Shown here piece after piece: positions 26,085 through 36,452 of a stretch of DNA of 64,000 nucleotides. Numbering within the stretch: position 1 is the stretch's first letter; each line of letters opens with the position of its first letter. The notes below the pieces were generated by a model that saw nothing but the letters and a program-made list of their open reading frames with translations, searched no databases and had not been told where the DNA came from. Both the position numbers and the translations under genes were made by a program. Origin of the DNA: Mariannaea sp. PMI_226 (lineage: Eukaryota > Ascomycota > Sordariomycetes > Hypocreales > Nectriaceae); contig JANFOG010000009.1 in NCBI GenBank assembly GCA_024336345.1, positions 1,426,001 to 1,490,000 of the forward strand. The letters run 5' to 3'.

Positions 26085-27318
26085 GATGCAGGTGATGGGA
26101 CCTGACAAAGTCAAAGAAGAGGACAGAGATGATTTAGGTGGTATTCTTGATAAAAAATTTCGACCGCAAAGACGATGGACGTGAGATCGAGTTGAGGTTA
26201 TGGTTGAGAGTTGTAGAGTGCAGACGTATTTATCAACTGGCAGGTATGTGTATGTGGGGAGCAAAAATTAGCATGGGCTTAGTTAGGATCCTAATTTGAC
26301 GAATATTAGACTAGCATGTCGAAGCAAGCAGGGCAACTCACATATTACCTAAATAAGTAAAATCGTTTGTAGGCTACAGGGATATATTGCGACGGTAGAG
26401 AGCCGCCCATGTTTCATCCAACTGCACGTGTGTCTTGGTAAGGAGTCAATACTAGGTCCTCGATTGAATGAAACCACGCTTTATGGTCTTCCCAGTGTTG
26501 AAATTCCATATTGGATAATCTAACCTTACCCCTTTTTCCGCCCGGTTAGTAAATAAACCAGCAGGTCCAATAATGAGACTAAAAGCATCTCGTGCTAAGA
26601 AAAGCGCATGGACTGACCTCCTTCTCTCAGCTGAGACTTTTTACTTCACGGAGAATTATGTACTCGAGAAGCCCTGGAGTATGATGGTTTGCACCGAGAG
26701 CTTGATTCACTCTACACTGCACCTAGAATTGCAGCTCTCATCTTTATTATGACATTTTGTCCCGGATTCAATCGAACGATGTGGGTTATCGTCTCATTAA
26801 GCTACCGGGATTGGCAGCAGAGAGTGAGAAGATAATGGTCAGAGAGAGGATTAGGCCCGTGTTCGTGGGCCACAACAGATAGGGCCGACTGTCGATACTA
26901 TGATGAAGAAACTGATGTATATATATGTAGTCTAAGTGGTGTGATGTGGTGCAAAACTGTCCTCCACAATAGTTGTACCGGGAAAGCTGTCAGCCTACCA
27001 GGTCGTGCTCGTTTGCTTTTAGGACAAGAAGAATCACCAAAGGCACGAAGATTATCTCAAATCTTTCCAAATTCCATGTTGAGCCTAAGGCAATACGCCA
27101 ACGGGAAATATAATGTAAAAGGGGCGATTGCTTTCGATTTGATCCAAACATAGCACATTGTGCAACAAGCAATCAGGGCCGCATATATCATCAATGGCCC
27201 ACCCCGATGAGTATTACATATACCCTCAGAGCCGACTAATAATAGTCCTAGCTGGTTCCCGCTACATATTTGAGATCATTTGCTAGCAACAATCGCAGGA
27301 ATTCACCCTTTTCCGTAC
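26085..27318. other. Intergenic stretch, nothing recognised
   Basis: Promoter side of the secreted-protein gene and 3' side of the next minus-strand gene. No supported feature. Confidence 0.4.
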
Positions 27319-28482
27319 CTACGTATCCCGTGCTAACCTCCAGCGAGGGGACGAACGTGTCACCAGATGCCGACGTGCATGTACAGCAGCGACTTCTTCC
27401 TCATCCGGGGGATCCTCCCCAATGCTTTGACGATACAGAAATATGTCGTCCCATAGCTCAGGCCAGTTGAGGATACTCTGACGAACGGAAGACTGGACTG
27501 GAGGATTATCTGGAATAATTCGCTCGTATCTGTCACGAAAGATATGATAGTGAGCGATTGCCTGGTAAGGATCCCATCGTGGCCTGTGATTTGGCGTCGC
27601 CTTGATTGGCAAAGGACACGGTAGGTGGTCAGCCGGTTCAGAGAGAAGAAAATTGATCAGTAAGTCAAATTCTTCGGGTCTTGGAGGATACAGCGTTTCC
27701 GGGCCATGCGAGGATAATCCATGAATCCACATTTCCTTGCACTAAACGGGTCAGCTGTTATGAAGGGAAAGTGAATAGGCACGAGCTCAAGATACCTCTT
27801 GGTCCGTCTCACCACGATCAAAGACAACAACACCACCAAAGATCCTCCCTTCGGCCCAATACCCAGCCACATCAGCAAGGCCGCGAGGATATTGTTCTGA
27901 GTGGGTGTACTCTACATGGAAAAAGGCGATCGGTGGGAAGTAGTACCCGCTAGGGTCTTGACCATTCACCCCTTGGGAACGCCTATCCTCAACCCAGCGC
28001 TTGATAACTTCATGTTTATGCGCACCATCATCCAACTCATATAGATAGGCAGCAATTTGATGACAAGCAACTACTAGAAGCCAAATAAGCCGTAAGTTGA
28101 ACTCTTTTGTATTTGGAGTAGTCTTCTGGAATGCTTCAAGAGGCTAACACCAAAGCTATTAGTCGTAATCTAGCCTTAGCTCTATTCCTCTTACAAGTAA
28201 ATCAAAATCCAAGGTGGATGGATCAAACTCGCTTCTAAATTGGCGCGCCTTTTCAAGAAAGCCGTCACATATCTCGATGTGATTGATTTCGCGGATAGGA
28301 TGCCCTCCGAGTACAATGAAGCTATCATCTGCTGACTCCAAGGTTGGTAACCCGTCGAGGATCTGGGCGAAGGTGCGTTCTGCAAGCTCTGTCGATAGGA
28401 GATTACTTAAAGCCTTTCGGAAGATTTCTTGATGCTGGGTATCAAGATCACAGAGGCCGAGTAAGCGTTTTGTTGCACACAT
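27319..28482 (-). CDS. Conserved fungal hypothetical protein
   Basis: Minus-strand exons 28195-28482, 27796-28143 and 27319-27741, each a multiple of three, giving 352 aa with introns of 51 and 54 nt. I know the type as a widespread uncharacterised ascomycete family with conserved stretches such as IVLGGHPIREINHIEICDGF, GYYFPPIAFFHVEYTHSEQY and YWAEGRIFGGVVVFDRGE. No membrane segment, signal peptide or catalytic motif is evident, so it is probably soluble and intracellular. The frame stays open upstream of the chosen ATG to a stop at about 28559, so an additional 5' exon is possible. Function unknown. Confidence 0.65.
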
Positions 28483-29062
28483 TGCTAATGCAGGCGAAGA
28501 GAGGGCTGCAATATCGTGACCAAGGCTGGGAGCAGAGGTCTGGCTGATTCCTCGTCAGTGTCATGCCATCGCCTCCGGCGTTTAAATGAGGGGCTATTGC
28601 TTACAACCAATAGGGTTATGGTAAGTGGGCTTCTAAAACATCGTAAGCTATAACCTACGTAGGTAAAATATAGCATATTACAAATTTGCCCAACCGGCTG
28701 CTTATGTATTCGACACTCTCTGTACTATTATGGTCGAACTAATGGACCGATATTCTCCATCGCACGGATAGTGTCGCACTCTGTTATCGCTAGCATTCTA
28801 ATTGACGCTGGAGACAGCCGGACTATGTCAGTCGTGACTTCTCAAGTTGGTTGCAGATTGCGAACAAAACAGGCTGTCAGATGTAGACGTTAGTCTGCCA
28901 GTTGAGAAAAAAATGGCGGGACCGTATTCTGAAGAAACCAAAGTCCAATAATATAAGTGTCAAACAGCGCTGCTCAGCTCGGCCGGGCCTCATGCTTTAG
29001 TACCCTGTGGCCAATCATGGCCGCATTTAACCACCGTTTGTCAAAACGCCGCCTTTTCTTAG
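28483..29062. other. Intergenic stretch, nothing recognised
   Basis: May contain an unseen 5' exon of the hypothetical gene at 27319-28482. Otherwise no supported feature. Confidence 0.35.
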
Positions 29063-32000
29063 TCACGCCATAGATATTTTATATCGAGCATCTATGCCCC
29101 CGTAAGCCCAGAAAACCCTATAAATCAGTGCCAGGATCAAAGCACCCCAGAAAGCTTGTAAGAGTTGAAAGCTGGGAAACCCTATTGTTTGAGCTTGCAT
29201 GAGTCCTGCCGAGGCAAGAAGTGGAAAAAATAACTATAAAAACGTATCAGTGTTTGGTCTTGATAAAATCAAGTTGATTAATGGAACTCACATGAGTCCA
29301 ATTCAAATCTCTCCAGTCTTTGGCCACGGTACATTCGCTGTTCACATCGTCGGCGCCCAGCTGTAAGAGACAAGATATCAGTATTCCCTCCTTGTGGTAT
29401 CTAAGAAAGAAAGTATCTGCATTCGCCTAATAAAAAAGCTGATAGGTTCTTGACCGACAGCTGAAGTTGTGAGATGATAATAGGCCACTTACATCCCTGA
29501 GACGATGCTTGAGATATGTACATTGGCGTGTCAAGCCAAAAAGACCTTTTTTGACCTCTTTTAGGCTTCTAAACCTCTTAAGAATTTGGTTGTGAAAGGG
29601 AAAGAGTCTGTAGTTAGAGGTAATAACTCCTGCAATATCGTTTTCGAATTCGTTTCCTGCTGCAATGATATCATCGAGCACAGAGGTGAGCAAATCCAAT
29701 TGCTCTTCACCATCCGTGACCCACTCCAAATATCTGAGATCCGCCTGAGCCTGGTCGCTTGGAGTGGAAGTGGTTTCAATGGCTCTAATATGTGGCTCAA
29801 TCTTCAAAAAAGGTCAGCTCGGCTCAGAAGCGTCACAAGAGGAACCATATGGCGTGCACCCACGTGTGTTATTGCTTCCTGAAGAGTGGCGAGGATAGCT
29901 ATCCACTCATCAAGTAACTGATTCAACCGTTGCAAAAGAACCTCAAGAAAGTATTCCCAAGGCTCTTGAACGGTTTTACCGAGTTTCAGAGTGCCCAGGC
30001 TAGATGGGTCCCAGATTGTAGTGCCGGAATTGATATTGTCATGATCTTCTGCATCATGATTATCAACGCGGAACTTGCTAGTATTCGGATGATGTGGATC
30101 GTCCGCACAGAAGTCGCCGTCGGCAAGGCAAACAGACGTCCACTTAGACTTGTCATAGCCGTAGACCACGAAAGAATACTGAGTCTCGTGGAGCAGCCTT
30201 TGTGCATTATTCCGCGTCTCTGTTGACGGAAATGAGAGATTCTGAGAGGTTCTCCGTGGTCTGCCGTTGGCCCTTTTTAGACAATCTTCCAGCAGCCTTC
30301 CCTTGACAGAATAGACTGTGCGCAGCACAAATGAAGGAATATGGTATGTGAAGGAAAAGTTGCTTCCATCCACCTATTCCAAAAAGTTTTCTGTTAGAGC
30401 CTTGACGATAAACTTGATTTGTGGACGATGTTTCCTGGGGGGAAAGAGTATACGAACCCCATCATTGACTCGAAATGATGCCGAGTTCTTGTGGCCTCCG
30501 ATATAGTGCAAAAAGAGTTCTCTGACGATCCTGAGCTCCGTTTCGTGTGTGTTCAACATAATTACACCCATGGACTCTGAAGTAGGATTGTGGATGTAGC
30601 TATCCCCAGTCTATCAGTCAAATTCAATCAGCTATATCGGGATTTACTTACATTTTCCTTGTATGTGCAGGCGATCCAGCTCGATTGTCAAGAAGCTTTG
30701 TTCAGCTGTCAGTCAAAGAACTGGTGAAACCTGAATTGGACTTACGTTGTGTTGAAGGACCTCATGAGCATCTCGAGCTGACATGACGCCTGAGTAGATA
30801 TGGTCTTTGCTGATGTCGTGGTCATGTAGCCACAGCTTCGAGTTTCCAAACTTACCTGCCTTCAAGTTTCTTAGGGCTTTACCGAGGTGGATGACACGAA
30901 ACTCGTCGGGATAATCCATTGTCAGCGAGGAATATAACGGTGTTTCCGGGAATAAGTCCAGAGACGAGTCACTGTCTCCATGGCCCTGAATTTCAATATC
31001 GAATGTGGTAGCTAAATCGACTGAATTGCATCTCAACGTGTCTCTGATATTTTGGAAAGCTTCTGAAAGTGAGATAACGTAACCACCTCCAAAGGTGTCG
31101 GCCGCAACGATGTAGCCATACACCTCAAAAGTAGTCTCATTCACTGCCCATGACCCTGAGTCGCCATCGAGAATCTCTGCTCAAGGATTAGTTATTCTGC
31201 TCCGAACATAGGGCCCGCTAGGAAGGGGTGACATTGCATACGGTTATCGCCGTCAAGGTTCAGGATACGTGCGTCAACAAACTCTTTTCCAGGCCCTAAT
31301 AGCAGTCTTGAAGGTAGTGCTGATAGAGATCCTCGCTTCAACCCTCCCGATCCAGTCATAAGGATAACGGACTGTCTCTTCTTACTCTTACTAGGTAATG
31401 AGGCGGGCATTACCAGATCCCTGGTGTTGAGGGCTCTATATTCTGAAATACCGCCCTTAGACGACTTCTTCTGTGGAATGCGGTTCGGCTTGTAGTATGT
31501 CATGTCGATAAGAGCCCAGTCGTAGAACTTGTGTGGCGCACTATCCTTCATATCGGTGGTGGCTGGTGAATATTTTGGCAAATCCTTCGATATAGACCCA
31601 ATCTTGCTCATTTCGGTGCCTGTCCAAGATACATGGGCGTTTGCCAAAGCCGACTGGGACTCACGTATTGGAAGTAAGGCTTGACTCTGGATATCTGGCT
31701 GTTTATCCACTGAATCGTCGGTATATGCCTCACTGCTGGAGTCTGAAAGATTGTAACTCCCCTCATTTGAGCACTCAGCTTTTTCAAGTTCCGTACTGTG
31801 ATCATCCGCCGAATCGTCCAGAAGCGGGTGGCCGACAGTCAGCCCATATAATTTGATATCTCCATTCAACCAAACAGTCCTGATAATGCCGCCGAAGGTG
31901 CACCTCTTTTCGACACTGGAAGCCCGTCGGATAACAATGGGGGCACCGCAGAACGTCTCTGCAATTATAGTGTCGATGCTATTAACGGACGGGACGAGGA

Positions 32001-32562
32001 CTTCAGTGTCATCATCTGCCTGCTTCACCTGGGGCGGCCGACCGAGTACGACAACTTCGAATGAAGGCACTGTATTATCTTCGGGCCGACATAAGGTTTG
32101 GACAGAATCCCTGTCAAAAAACTTGATGACTCTCTTAGATTGTTGTTCAGGACATAATACGACAATGCAAGGTTTCGCATCATCCTCAGAACGCCCCAGA
32201 ACCATCAACCTCAACGCAATTGGGCGATATTTTCTCGAGTCTTTGCTACAAATATACGCGAGCAGCGGTTTCTCGAGTTGAGAGTGAATATGATTGAAGC
32301 GGGATATTGTAGCATCGGTGACGGGCTTGTCAAATTCTGCGAGGTCGGCAAGAGGCGTTACGGTTGGCAGAACGGGGCGAATCTTGCCATTGGGCGCAGC
32401 GTCTTCGCCGAGGCTCGTGCTCTGTGTGGACTCGATGGACACAGAAACAAATTCCGAATCTCGTCTGTTGTCGGTGTAAAGGCTTTTCAAGAAACTGCCT
32501 AGTTTCCATACTAACGGTGCAGATTGGCCGGCAGCGGGGGCAACAGTCATTGTGACATTCAT
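29063..32562 (-). CDS. Trypsin-like peptidase domain plus membrane C-terminus; in-frame TAG
   Basis: Minus-strand exons 31242-32562, 30746-31176, 30652-30695, 29864-30599, 29493-29801, 29292-29360 and 29063-29233. All phases fit, giving 1,027 codons including the final stop, with one internal TAG at 30374-30376 (codon 674). A chymotrypsin-fold triad can be read: His245 (LYGLTVGHP), Asp348 (YDWALID) and Ser447 in GDSGSW. The rest resembles an uncharacterised fungal family (motifs HRPQIKFIV, GTTIWDP) and ends with two hydrophobic segments. The 44-nt exon 3 is short; another frame there reads SFLTIELDRLHIQG but fits neither neighbour in phase. If the TAG is real, the product stops at 673 aa and loses the membrane part: pseudogene, read-through or sequencing error. 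A split into two genes is the alternative. Confidence 0.55.
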
Positions 32563-32878
32563 GGCATCGCCAGAAGGATATGGCACCCCAAGCAAATGAT
32601 AATGAAACTGAAATTTGAGGGGAGATGGAAAAGACTCATAGAAGAGGGGAAGCAGAGGGCGGGCTTTTCAAGTTAGCCTAGCAGCAGGATGTCGAGGTGC
32701 TTATGTTCATTTGTGATGAGGAGTGCTCTGATAGGCACTGTATGCGCAATGTGCAATAACACTGCCACGTCTGAGCGGAACAGGCTATGTTAGCTTCCGT
32801 GCTCAAATAAATACGTCGGCATATCCGCACCTCCTCGAGCCGAATCATTGAATCATTTCTCTTTTCGGGACTTCTAAT
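32563..32878. promoter_or_regulatory. Shared divergent promoter, 316 bp
   Basis: The peptidase-domain gene (minus) and the membrane-anchored protein gene (plus) start from opposite ends of this 316-bp interval, so it must hold both core promoters. Co-regulation of the pair is an inference. Confidence 0.5.
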
Positions 32879-34121
32879 ATGATTGGTTCTCTGATATCCC
32901 CTTACCCGCTTGAGAGCACAACCAACGCCGACCTACAGAGGCTTACCCAAACACTCTGGGACTGGGATATCTGCGACATATGTAAAAATGGGGAAGCCTG
33001 TACAACTTCGAAATGCTCTTGGAGTCGCTCGGTTAGGTTAAAGCGTTTCTTTGACTTTTACAAGTCTATCACATCGTTTTATGTCCCAGATCTATTGCCA
33101 GGCAGTACTCCGGCACTTCGCAATCATGACGATATGTTTGAGATCGTCCGACTGCTCCGAGTACATCCTAATATGAAGCGCTCAGAATTGACAGAGAAAT
33201 ATTTTTCTGAACGAGATAAATTCCCGCCGGTTAATGATCAGCATCGTGCCTTCAACCTTGCTATACAGGTCATGATGATGGTTACCTGTTCCGCTGAGAA
33301 GCAGCCATCCGGACTGCTGGAGCTCGGAATACAGCCAGTCCAGTGGAACTCTGATACATCGTTGATCGAGTTTCTATCGAAAGCTTTCCCACAAACGGAC
33401 ACGGGCAATCTATACATACGCGACGATTCAGGGAAGATCAGAGATGTGAAATCGGCTATACCAGCCCGAAGACTGAAGAAAGTTGCAGGGCTAAGATTTC
33501 ATGGGACTGACGATCTGCGGAACCATCTGAGAATGGATGTCAAAAAGGGAATCGTGGAAATTTACCACCACACCAGCGTCCTGACGGAGCATTTAATGGC
33601 GTCGAAAGCTCTGCACGAGGGTGAAGCTCCCGTCTCATCGTAAGTCGAAATTTGAAGGGCACAACTCTTTAATATAGCAGAGACTGATCACCTCAATGTG
33701 AAGGGGAAATTTTCCGAGACAGATCGCCCTCGAAGCTCTGGATTCGGTGCAAAAAGTTCTCTTCCCCTTTGGCTCAGACTCGGAGCAGGTCCTCTTGAAC
33801 CTGGTATCCGAGCAGTCCTTTGACCCAGATTGCCTACGTTATGACTCGGCGGCTTGTCGGAGGGAAGACGAAGAAGATATATCTTACAAATATTTTGGCG
33901 GCCGACTTGTGGACCTGTATGAAGAGTTGCAGGACCCCAGCCCTCGCGGCATCCTCGAGAAATGGCTTCAGCGTAAAAGTGGCGCTCGTTATGTGATGAT
34001 GGCCACTCTGGTTGGTGTTATTATCGCGGTTCTTCTTGGAATTCTCGGACTTGCTGTGGGGATATTCCAGGCCTGGGTGGCGTACGAAGCTTGGAAATAC
34101 CCTGCAAGTACTGCGAACTGA
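32879..34121 (+). CDS. Uncharacterised fungal protein with C-terminal membrane anchor
   Basis: Exons 32879-33639 and 33704-34121; 392 aa, the phase-2 junction completing a Ser codon. There is no signal peptide. The long soluble part has an N-terminal Cys-containing segment (CDICKNGEACTTSKC) that might bind metal. One hydrophobic helix near the C-terminus (residues about 353-378, core VIIAVLLGILGLAVGIF) is followed by AWVAYEAWKYP, typical of a recurrent ascomycete family of unknown function ending in a membrane tail. An arginine/lysine-rich KWLQRKSGAR lies just before the helix, predicting a cytosolic soluble domain. It is paired head-to-head with the peptidase-domain gene. Function unknown. 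Confidence 0.72.
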
Positions 34122-35969
34122 TTCAACAGCCCACAATCATTCATACAGAATTGAATAGGCTGAGTGTCTTGACACCTAGCAATCTATAATTATTTGCAAC
34201 ACTCATGGCTAGCACAAATTGACCTTGTTTAGACACTCATAGCAGACTGGCCACCGTCGATCCGTGGTTTTAGTACTTTCTAGCTTGTCATTTCAAGAAG
34301 CTACAAGATGGATTTTGGTATGTCGATAGATCGCATTGATTTTCTTATGAACAGAATTCGTTAAAACAAAAATCATCAATTCATACCAACTATAAAGGAA
34401 TTTTGCAACCTAACCTAGTCTTCCATTCTAAAGAGCTTGTGATATTTGTCGGCTCCAGACATAAGGTCCGCTCCATGTAGATTGGCTTTCCCATCTCGCT
34501 CAAGAACATTCCTTCTGATAAGGTGTCAAATGCTATCTTCCCCTGTTAAACTTGCTGTAAACAATAAAGTACTCGTCCACATTAATAGTTCAAGTTACTC
34601 AATCAAGCTTGGGCTTGGTAACCGTACAGGTCTCGTTGGTGGAGGGGGCTTGAGAGCTTTTCTTGGCCACTACTATCCGAATAGTGGCCGTTAGAAAAGC
34701 TGATGTCGTCATCATTCTGTGAAGCTACGCAGCCAGCCCCGTGGACTCAGAAGATTTTCCTTATGAGTAGACTCTAGACTTTCGTCAATATGCGCTCAAG
34801 TCTATTTTATGAGTTCATTACAGCATCCCTATTGATACTACACTGTACTTGATTCAATTGACTAACCGTAAATCGATTGCTTCATTTTGCTGATGGCTAC
34901 TACATATTTTCTAACTATTGTGATAGTTTTGAAAGACCCAATGAAACGCCCTTGACAATACAGTCGAACAACTTGGAACATTCATACGCAATCTTATCAG
35001 CTCAATTACGTAAACCATTCAACAATGTCCGAAAACCCCTGAGCTCTGAGACAGATGATGAAGAATGCACGTGAATAAGCTTGAAAAGAATATGATACCG
35101 CGGCGGGCAGATATGCGGCGATGCACAAACAGTCAGGATGAAAGATTCCCCCAGACGGTGATATTTTAGACAGAGGATGAAGGCATTCGCCGCGACTGAC
35201 TATGTGAGGAAACTAATATTGAGGCCCATATTTTGCCGTCATAGGTGATTTAGCAGAAGGTAGAATATGCACTAGTTTCAATTGCCCATTATTAGAAGTG
35301 GGGAAAGCCCAGTTCCTGTACTACAACGTAATAATGTGGAGGAAGATAACTGAAAAGCCGAGCGAAAGGCAATATGACTTGACACAATTCAACATGGAAC
35401 AAGCTTTATAAACCGAACTACAATCAAAATTTGCAATTCATTACTGAGCGTCGTCACACATTACGCAATAGCAGATGTGGCCAAGAGTGGTAATCATAGT
35501 TACACCTGGCAACAGGTCGATGATAACTGAAAAAAGAAACCAGCTCGAATATGACATTTTTCTCTCGTAGTTTTCGTTCCAGGATGCAGAAAATTATAGA
35601 AACAGGGAAGTTCTAGATAAAAGGGCGAGAAAAGCCATCTCTCAGCACAGGTTCTTGGAGTGAAGACTGATCACCACCACCATCACCACCACAACAACAA
35701 CAACAAGAACAACAACGACAACAACAATCAAGTTGACCCCAAAATGAGAAATCCCAGAGACAGAACGGAGAACTAATTAGCTTAGGGCTTAGTGGGCACT
35801 ATCGCTTTCTTCACTCTATTATCCAAAATCACCCACAATATCAAAACCTGGTACAAGTTGTAGCTGCACTTTCCAGCAAAATGCATGGGACAGTGTTCCA
35901 ACATCCTACTCCTGAACTGGCCTAACATATGTGATGAGGGACTTCTTAAACGACATTATGACGGTTCGT
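34122..35969. other. Intergenic stretch with a CAC/CAA repeat
   Basis: No gene recognised. The one notable element is the trinucleotide tract annotated at 35671-35731. Confidence 0.45.
35671..35731. repeat. CAC/CAA trinucleotide microsatellite
   Basis: Imperfect (CAC)n passing into (CAA)n, about 60 bases, in the 3' flank of the secreted-protein gene. No open frame runs through it in a gene context. Confidence 0.8.
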
Positions 35970-36452
35970 CTACCAGTCGGCGTGAAAGTCGGGAAGGCCT
36001 TTGATAGTGACACCGAAAGCTCCGGCGTTGGTCAAGAATCTGCTCTTGTCCGCATTGTAGCAAGATGCAGTGCAAGATTCCTGGTTTTGCGAGTCCTTAG
36101 TGTACCATTCTTTCTGGTAGTTGTTAACATTGAAAGATTGGCCGTTGACGCTGATTATATCGCCGCTCAAGAGGTTCTGGTCGTAACAGAGATTGCCGAG
36201 ACCTGGGTCGTAGGTGTCACCGCAGACATTTGTCAGATCGAACCCAGAGCAGGCACTTGGGTTGTTTTTTCCGATACAAACAGCAACGGATGATTTTGTT
36301 TGCTCCGTGTAGGACCCCTTGGGGAAATAGCCAACGTGATAGTTGAAAACTTGAGTGTGGGTGTCACAGAGACATCGCTGGTAGTAAAACCAGCCAGCCT
36401 CAGCAGATGACATGAGTCCGGAAACAACAGCTAGGGCTGAGAGTAGCTTCAT
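35970..36452 (-). CDS. Small secreted cysteine-rich protein
   Basis: Single exon, 160 aa. The N-terminus is a clear signal peptide (MKLLSALAVVSGLMSSAEA, cleavage predicted before GWFYYQ). The mature chain has eight cysteines, in the order RCLC, AVC, SAC, NVC, NLC, ESC and ASC, so four disulfides are possible. It has no membrane segment and no catalytic motif. The composition (Tyr, Asn, Gly, Ser rich) resembles small secreted fungal proteins often induced on hosts or substrates. It is not similar by eye to the other secreted protein in this window. Role unknown. Confidence 0.75.
   Translation of the reverse strand: MKLLSALAVVSGLMSSAEAGWFYYQRCLCDTHTQVFNYHVGYFPKGSYTEQTKSSVAVCIGKNNPSACSGFDLTNVCGDTYDPGLGNLCYDQNLLSGDIISVNGQSFNVNNYQKEWYTKDSQNQESCTASCYNADKSRFLTNAGAFGVTIKGLPDFHADW

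Noticed and set aside
30693..30746. Alternative exon frame reading SFLTIELDRLHIQG
   Set aside because: Needs entry and exit phases that neither neighbouring exon supplies; kept only as an uncertainty note.
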